From Phocaeicola fibrisolvens (lineage in GTDB: Bacteria; Bacteroidota; Bacteroidia; Bacteroidales; Bacteroidaceae), in assembly GCF_025567125.1 (NCBI RefSeq), contig NZ_JAOQJI010000016.1, forward strand, positions 16,119 through 80,118: 64,000 nucleotides of DNA, written 5' to 3'. The translations under genes were made by a program, and so were the position numbers. Position 1 is the first letter of the stretch. Every line of letters starts with the position of its first letter. Under the pieces are notes generated by a model that saw only the letters and a list, made by a program, of their open reading frames with translations, made no database searches and was not told where the DNA came from. Positions 61,357 to 64,000 of the stretch are shown piece by piece.

Positions 61357-61812
61357 ATGGATAATATGGATAAATACCTTCCAAATGCTGACATGCAGGC
61401 TGCATTTGAGAAATTCAAAGAGCTAAAAACTTCCGAAGAAAAACTTGCATTCAAAAAGGAAATGCAGGAGAAACTGTCTTCAATGAATGAAGCAGATAGA
61501 AAAAAGTACATTGCAGATTCCAAAGAAGGGCTAAAAGCTACCGTTGAGGCTTGCGAGGATTTTATTACCAGGGCAGAAGAAACTATACTAAAGGATAAGC
61601 TGGGGGAACTTCCTGATATAATCTCATTCAGCTACATAGCAAAGAAATACTTTGGCAAAAGCCGGAACTGGCTGTATCAGCGCATAAATGGATATACTGT
61701 AAATGGAAAGCCTGCAAAATTCACACAAAATGAATTTCAAACATTCCTGAATGCACTGGAAGACATTAGCAATAAAATCAAAAGAACTTCGGCTTCGCTT
61801 AAATTTAATTAA
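61357..61812 (+). CDS. DUF5053-domain protein of the mobile element
   Basis: A 151-residue protein. Its N-terminal half is charged helix (about 10-75). The C-terminal half contains ISFSYIAKKYFGKSRNWLYQRINGYTVNG, a helix-turn-helix-like block typical of DUF5053 proteins found near Bacteroides integrases. A role in regulation or excision of the element is an inference from location. The family function is unknown to me. The ATG at 61357 follows the intercistronic hairpin by 15 bases. The stop codon (61810-61812) lies inside the right arm of the inverted repeat. Confidence 0.83.
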   Translation: MDNMDKYLPNADMQAAFEKFKELKTSEEKLAFKKEMQEKLSSMNEADRKKYIADSKEGLKATVEACEDFITRAEETILKDKLGELPDIISFSYIAKKYFGKSRNWLYQRINGYTVNGKPAKFTQNEFQTFLNALEDISNKIKRTSASLKFN

Positions 61813-61828
61813 GTGACTTTGTTTGACA
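61805..61828. repeat. Right arm of the 24-bp inverted repeat
   Basis: TTAATTAAGTGA (61805-61816) and CTTTGTTTGACA (61817-61828) are the reverse complement of the two blocks of the left arm at 61111-61140, without the 6-base insert. It overlaps the DUF5053 stop codon. Confidence 0.8.
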
Positions 61829-61831
61829 TGT

Positions 61832-61862
61832 CCCCGCATTAAGCCGATGCGGGGATTTTTTG
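61832..61862 (+). terminator. Terminator of the 55-aa/DUF5053 transcript
   Basis: CCCCGCAT (61832-61839) pairs with ATGCGGGG (61847-61854) and is followed by ATTTTTTG. Confidence 0.85.
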
Positions 61863-61889
61863 TTCATGAAAAATAATTCGTATATTTGC
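61859..61889 (+). promoter_or_regulatory. Promoter of the second predicted small RNA
   Basis: TTTG (61859-61862), 18 bp, TATATTTGC (61881-61889). The -33 element overlaps the T-run of the preceding terminator. Confidence 0.55.
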
Positions 61890-61894
61890 AATGC

Positions 61895-61964
61895 CATAAT
61901 GAAGGGCAGTGGCCCGGATTTTGGTTTGACTTTTAGTGAGGGGGTGGTTCCCCTCACTTTTTTT
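61895..61964 (+). ncRNA. Predicted small RNA of the mobile element, about 70 nt
   Basis: A good promoter and a strong terminator (AGTGAGGGG 61935-61943 with CCCCTCACT 61950-61958 and a T-run) bracket about 70 bases. A short 5' hairpin GGGC/GCCC lies at 61904-61915. A 33-codon open frame starting at 61899 runs through the terminator, so coding is unlikely though not excluded. It lies between two protein modules of the element and could act on either. Confidence 0.5.
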
Positions 61965-61998
61965 ATACCCACACCGAACTTTTTCATTCCTAATAAGT

Positions 61999-62054
61999 AA
62001 CACTAATACAACCAGCAGGTGATGTTGATTATTAGTGTTGTTGAGGCTGGTTGC
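61999..62054. repeat. Interleaved inverted repeats with pseudoknot order
   Basis: Arm A AACACTAATA (61999-62008) pairs with A' TATTAGTGTT (62030-62039). Arm B CAACCAGC (62009-62016) pairs with B' GCTGGTTG (62047-62054). The order A-B-A'-B' is that of an H-type pseudoknot if transcribed, or of overlapping cruciforms in DNA. Confidence 0.7.
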
Positions 62055-62093
62055 ATAAAAAGCCCCTTCCGGATTATAATCTGGTCGGGGCTT
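62055..62093 (-). terminator. Terminator of the membrane/soluble gene pair
   Basis: On the minus strand AAGCCCC pairs with GGGGCTT, with an inner CCAGATT/AATCCGG stem, followed by TTTTTAT. It is 140 bases past the stop of the 280-aa gene; the intervening 62094-62233 is AT-rich with nothing recognisable. Confidence 0.72.
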
Positions 62094-62233
62094 GTTGGCC
62101 TTAAAATAAAGCGAACTTCTACGCAACAAATATTATCATTTAATTAGCAGAGTCCTATAAAATGAATTTTTATTTGGATTGTTTAATTGCAGAAAATATC
62201 TTAATATTTTGTAGAAAGCAAATTATGAGACTA

Positions 62234-63076
62234 TTATGCATCTGGAAGAGATATTTCTAATTGTTCATAGGTTGATTTAAAGGAATTAAAATTATTAATT
62301 TTATTTTCAATCTCCAGGCATCTTTTCTTTGTCTCATCAACGTGACTATTCATGGTTCCTTTCAAGTCTTTTACTATATAATATGTTTTTATTGTATAAA
62401 TGATAAAATGTATATACGGTAAAATGGCAGTCATTACAACAGATATTGCTAAATAATTATAAATAAAAAAATTCTGTTGTATTGGATTTGTTGTGAAAGA
62501 CGCAATATATGTAATAGAGCCTGATATTATGGAAGTAATGAATAAGGTCATTAGTATTATCTTTAGCGAGACCCACCGATGAATATAACCATCAAATAAA
62601 GAAAGTCCTAGAACAATGATATATGATAATGTGGTAAACAAGAGCCAAAACATATCAATAAATATATGTTCATTTTGTACTCCTGAATAAAAAAGCGATA
62701 ATATACAAAAAAGAAAAAGATACAACGATATGCATGAAAAGCAGATGGATGAAGCTTTTATTCTTTTTGATATTAGTTGGTTAAAAAAGTCCTTCATCCC
62801 ATCAATTTCACTCTTTTCTTTGCTAATATCAATACTCAATGCTTCTCTTAATTTTTTTGTGTTTTTCCCAGCAATATTATCAGGTATGTTTTTAAGTGTT
62901 TCTTCATCAAGATGGGCATAACATTCTTCCTTACATCGCGTAACAAAATTATCTATTTGAACAATATGTCGTATTATTATATATGAATATGATTTTGAGA
63001 ATTCAACAGCAATATATAAAATATTTAATGTTGCTGCTAATTCAATAGCAGACGTAAAACTTCCAAGCTCCATCAT
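62234..63076 (-). CDS. Multi-pass membrane protein of unknown function, coupled to the 187-aa gene
   Basis: A 280-residue protein I do not recognise. A weakly hydrophobic N-terminal stretch (10-35) precedes a charged cytoplasmic-type segment (about 45-105). Four strong transmembrane helices follow at about 108-130, 138-162, 168-190 and 200-228. A C-terminal coiled coil (240-280, KKRCLEIENKINNFNSFKSTYEQL) ends it. Its start overlaps the 187-aa gene by 4 bases (ATGA), so the two are translated together. Base composition is far more AT-rich than the chromosome to the left, suggesting transfer. A membrane effector paired with a cytoplasmic sensor is one reading; the sequence does not prove it. 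Confidence 0.78.
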   Translation of the reverse strand: MMELGSFTSAIELAATLNILYIAVEFSKSYSYIIIRHIVQIDNFVTRCKEECYAHLDEETLKNIPDNIAGKNTKKLREALSIDISKEKSEIDGMKDFFNQLISKRIKASSICFSCISLYLFLFCILSLFYSGVQNEHIFIDMFWLLFTTLSYIIVLGLSLFDGYIHRWVSLKIILMTLFITSIISGSITYIASFTTNPIQQNFFIYNYLAISVVMTAILPYIHFIIYTIKTYYIVKDLKGTMNSHVDETKKRCLEIENKINNFNSFKSTYEQLEISLPDA

Positions 63077-63636
63077 TGTTCTTTCATATTAAAAAGCGCA
63101 CCTAAATCAATAACTTCAGCATATTCTTCATCAAAACATTTGTCAAAGAAATCAGCAAACTCATTTGCTTTAGCATGATTACTCATATTGCACATTGCAC
63201 GCCTATTTTCAGTATCAAATTCTAACCTGTAAGATTTTTTATCTCCTATAGATACGTGTACATTTATTTCTGAATTATTTAATCGTACAAATGGCTTATC
63301 ATCAGTTCTCTTTAGTATTATGTCATACCCACAAGATTGATAATAAGCTATTCGTCTGAATAAATCCGATTTTTTTATTTTATCTTCATCGTAATTATTA
63401 AGTAAAATTCTTAATTTCCCCTTTCGTTCGATAAAATCACTAATCGCATTTATATATTCTTGTGATGATGTTGTCTCATTACACATATTACCTGCAAATA
63501 TTCTTAGTTCTTTTTCTGCATGAGTAAACATCTCAACGAAAACAGTTTTCATTTTTTCGCAGTCAGAATTAAGAAATAATTTATCAATATTATTTTTAGC
63601 TAGGTTATGTATATATATGTTATATAAATTGTCCAT
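63073..63636 (-). CDS. Soluble 187-residue protein, possible degenerate PLD-like fold
   Basis: An unrecognised cytoplasmic protein. The order of predicted strands and helices (AEKELRIFAGNM, then INAISDFIERKGKLRILLNN, a YDIILKRT strand, and the NVHVSIGDKKSYRLEF segment) recalls half of a phospholipase-D-like fold. The HxK(x)4D catalytic pattern is not intact: His is followed two places on by Ser rather than Lys. A terminal helix (ANEFADFFDKCFDEEY) follows. No signal or transmembrane segment is seen. It is the first gene of the coupled pair and is also AT-rich. The fold assignment is tentative, and no function is claimed. Confidence 0.72.
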   Translation of the reverse strand: MDNLYNIYIHNLAKNNIDKLFLNSDCEKMKTVFVEMFTHAEKELRIFAGNMCNETTSSQEYINAISDFIERKGKLRILLNNYDEDKIKKSDLFRRIAYYQSCGYDIILKRTDDKPFVRLNNSEINVHVSIGDKKSYRLEFDTENRRAMCNMSNHAKANEFADFFDKCFDEEYAEVIDLGALFNMKEQ

Positions 63637-63942
63637 TTTTGATAACCATAAATTTCATTGCAAAATAAATACTTAAATAAACAATAAACAACAACAATAA
63701 CATGTTTCTTGACATTTTCAAAAAAAGATAGTAATATGACTAGACTATAAAAACAATGTACACTACTTTTCTGTTTCAAAGACATATATTAAAATTATTT
63801 CATAGCATTCCAAGTACATATATTTTTTTGTTTTAAGTCGATTTCTGTACTATAAGTATTTTATTTATTATGTTTCATAGCTAAAATATTATATATACTT
63901 TTATGTTCATTAGTGTCCAATAAAAATGGACGAGTTAAAAAA
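63637..63942. other. AT-rich intergenic region before the last partial gene
   Basis: About 306 bases with no supported gene. It should contain the promoter of the coupled pair, but only a one-mismatch -7 element (TTATTTTGC on the minus strand, near 63660-63668) is seen. A small hairpin GTCCA/TGGAC at 63914-63930 follows the end of the partial gene and may be part of an insertion-sequence end. Confidence 0.5.
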
Positions 63943-64000
63943 TTAATCAAATAGTCCTTCAAAAAGGGGATAATCGAGTTCTTTGATATCGTTGAAATCA
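63943..64000 (-). CDS. C-terminal fragment of an unidentified gene, possibly an IS transposase
   Basis: The last 18 codons of a minus-strand frame, ending DFNDIKELDYPLFEGLFD and a TAA at 63943-63945. The rest lies beyond the window. The stop is followed closely by an inverted repeat (GTCCA/TGGAC, 63914-63930), which fits the inner end of an insertion sequence. The peptide is too short for a family call, and the transposase reading is an impression only. Confidence 0.35.
   Translation of the reverse strand, partial: DFNDIKELDYPLFEGLFD

Noticed and set aside
61111..61828. Invertible DNA segment switched by the neighbouring integrase
   Set aside because: The two arms do not share an identical crossover sequence: the left arm has 6 extra bases between the blocks. 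The promoter also lies outside the segment. A panhandle RNA fits better.
61111..61862. Retron-type non-coding RNA
   Set aside because: Complementary ends recall retron a1/a2 repeats, but no reverse transcriptase is encoded nearby and the interior is protein-coding.
61899..62000. 33-residue peptide gene
   Set aside because: The frame runs through the terminator of the predicted small RNA and has no ribosome-binding site. Coding is not supported, though not excluded.

Overview
The window looks like chromosome from a gut Bacteroidales, probably Bacteroides or Phocaeicola. Three things point there: recurrent promoters of the Bacteroidetes sigma-ABfr type (TTTG, about 19-20 bp, TAnnTTTG); family content typical of the group (DUF4492-cydAB, DUF5686, DUF4270, PCMD, DUF5053, SusB-like GH97, a Bacteroidetes LptE); and compact operons closed by strong hairpin terminators. 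The species cannot be fixed from this sequence. I see no rRNA or tRNA gene and no CRISPR array.

Bases 1-59740 read as ordinary chromosome. In order: the start of nadE; a Fur/PerR-type regulator with reverse rubrerythrin; a DUF418 membrane protein; a sigma-54 activator-lptE-TPR-secG operon; a DUF5686 outer-membrane protein; a lone myo-inositol-phosphate synthase beside a PfkB kinase; a phosphate locus (porin-pstS-pstC-pstA-pstB) with Pho-box-like repeats in front; a GH51 arabinofuranosidase; mltG; a Trk/Ktr potassium system; a stand-alone TrpB2; panC-panD; a half-length starch-synthase-like protein with a DUF4270 lipoprotein; the glycogen cluster (debranching enzyme, GT4, GH57); serS; a porin; kdsA-lipid kinase-miaA; gapA; PCMD and SPOR proteins; a small envelope operon (YtxH, holin-like, 86 aa) before a tricorn-type protease; a GH88-GH43-GH97 carbohydrate cluster; DUF4492-cydA-cydB; and a TolC-MacA-ABC-MacB exporter followed by a LytS/LytTR-type two-component system.

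Bases 59740-64000 look like the left part of an integrated element. A tyrosine recombinase sits just past a predicted small RNA gene. It is followed by a two-gene transcript (55-aa coiled-coil protein and DUF5053 protein) whose two ends are complementary, a second predicted small RNA, an interleaved inverted-repeat structure, and a very AT-rich, translationally coupled pair (a 187-aa soluble protein and a 280-aa multi-pass membrane protein) of unrecognised function. The window ends in the C-terminus of another gene, possibly an IS transposase.

The most unusual non-coding feature is a pair of arrays (23059-23187 and 49663-49768) made of palindromic units built from AAACGY half-sites at an exact 22-bp period. 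The best candidates for something undescribed are these arrays, the complementary-ended transcript, and the coupled membrane/soluble gene pair near the right end.
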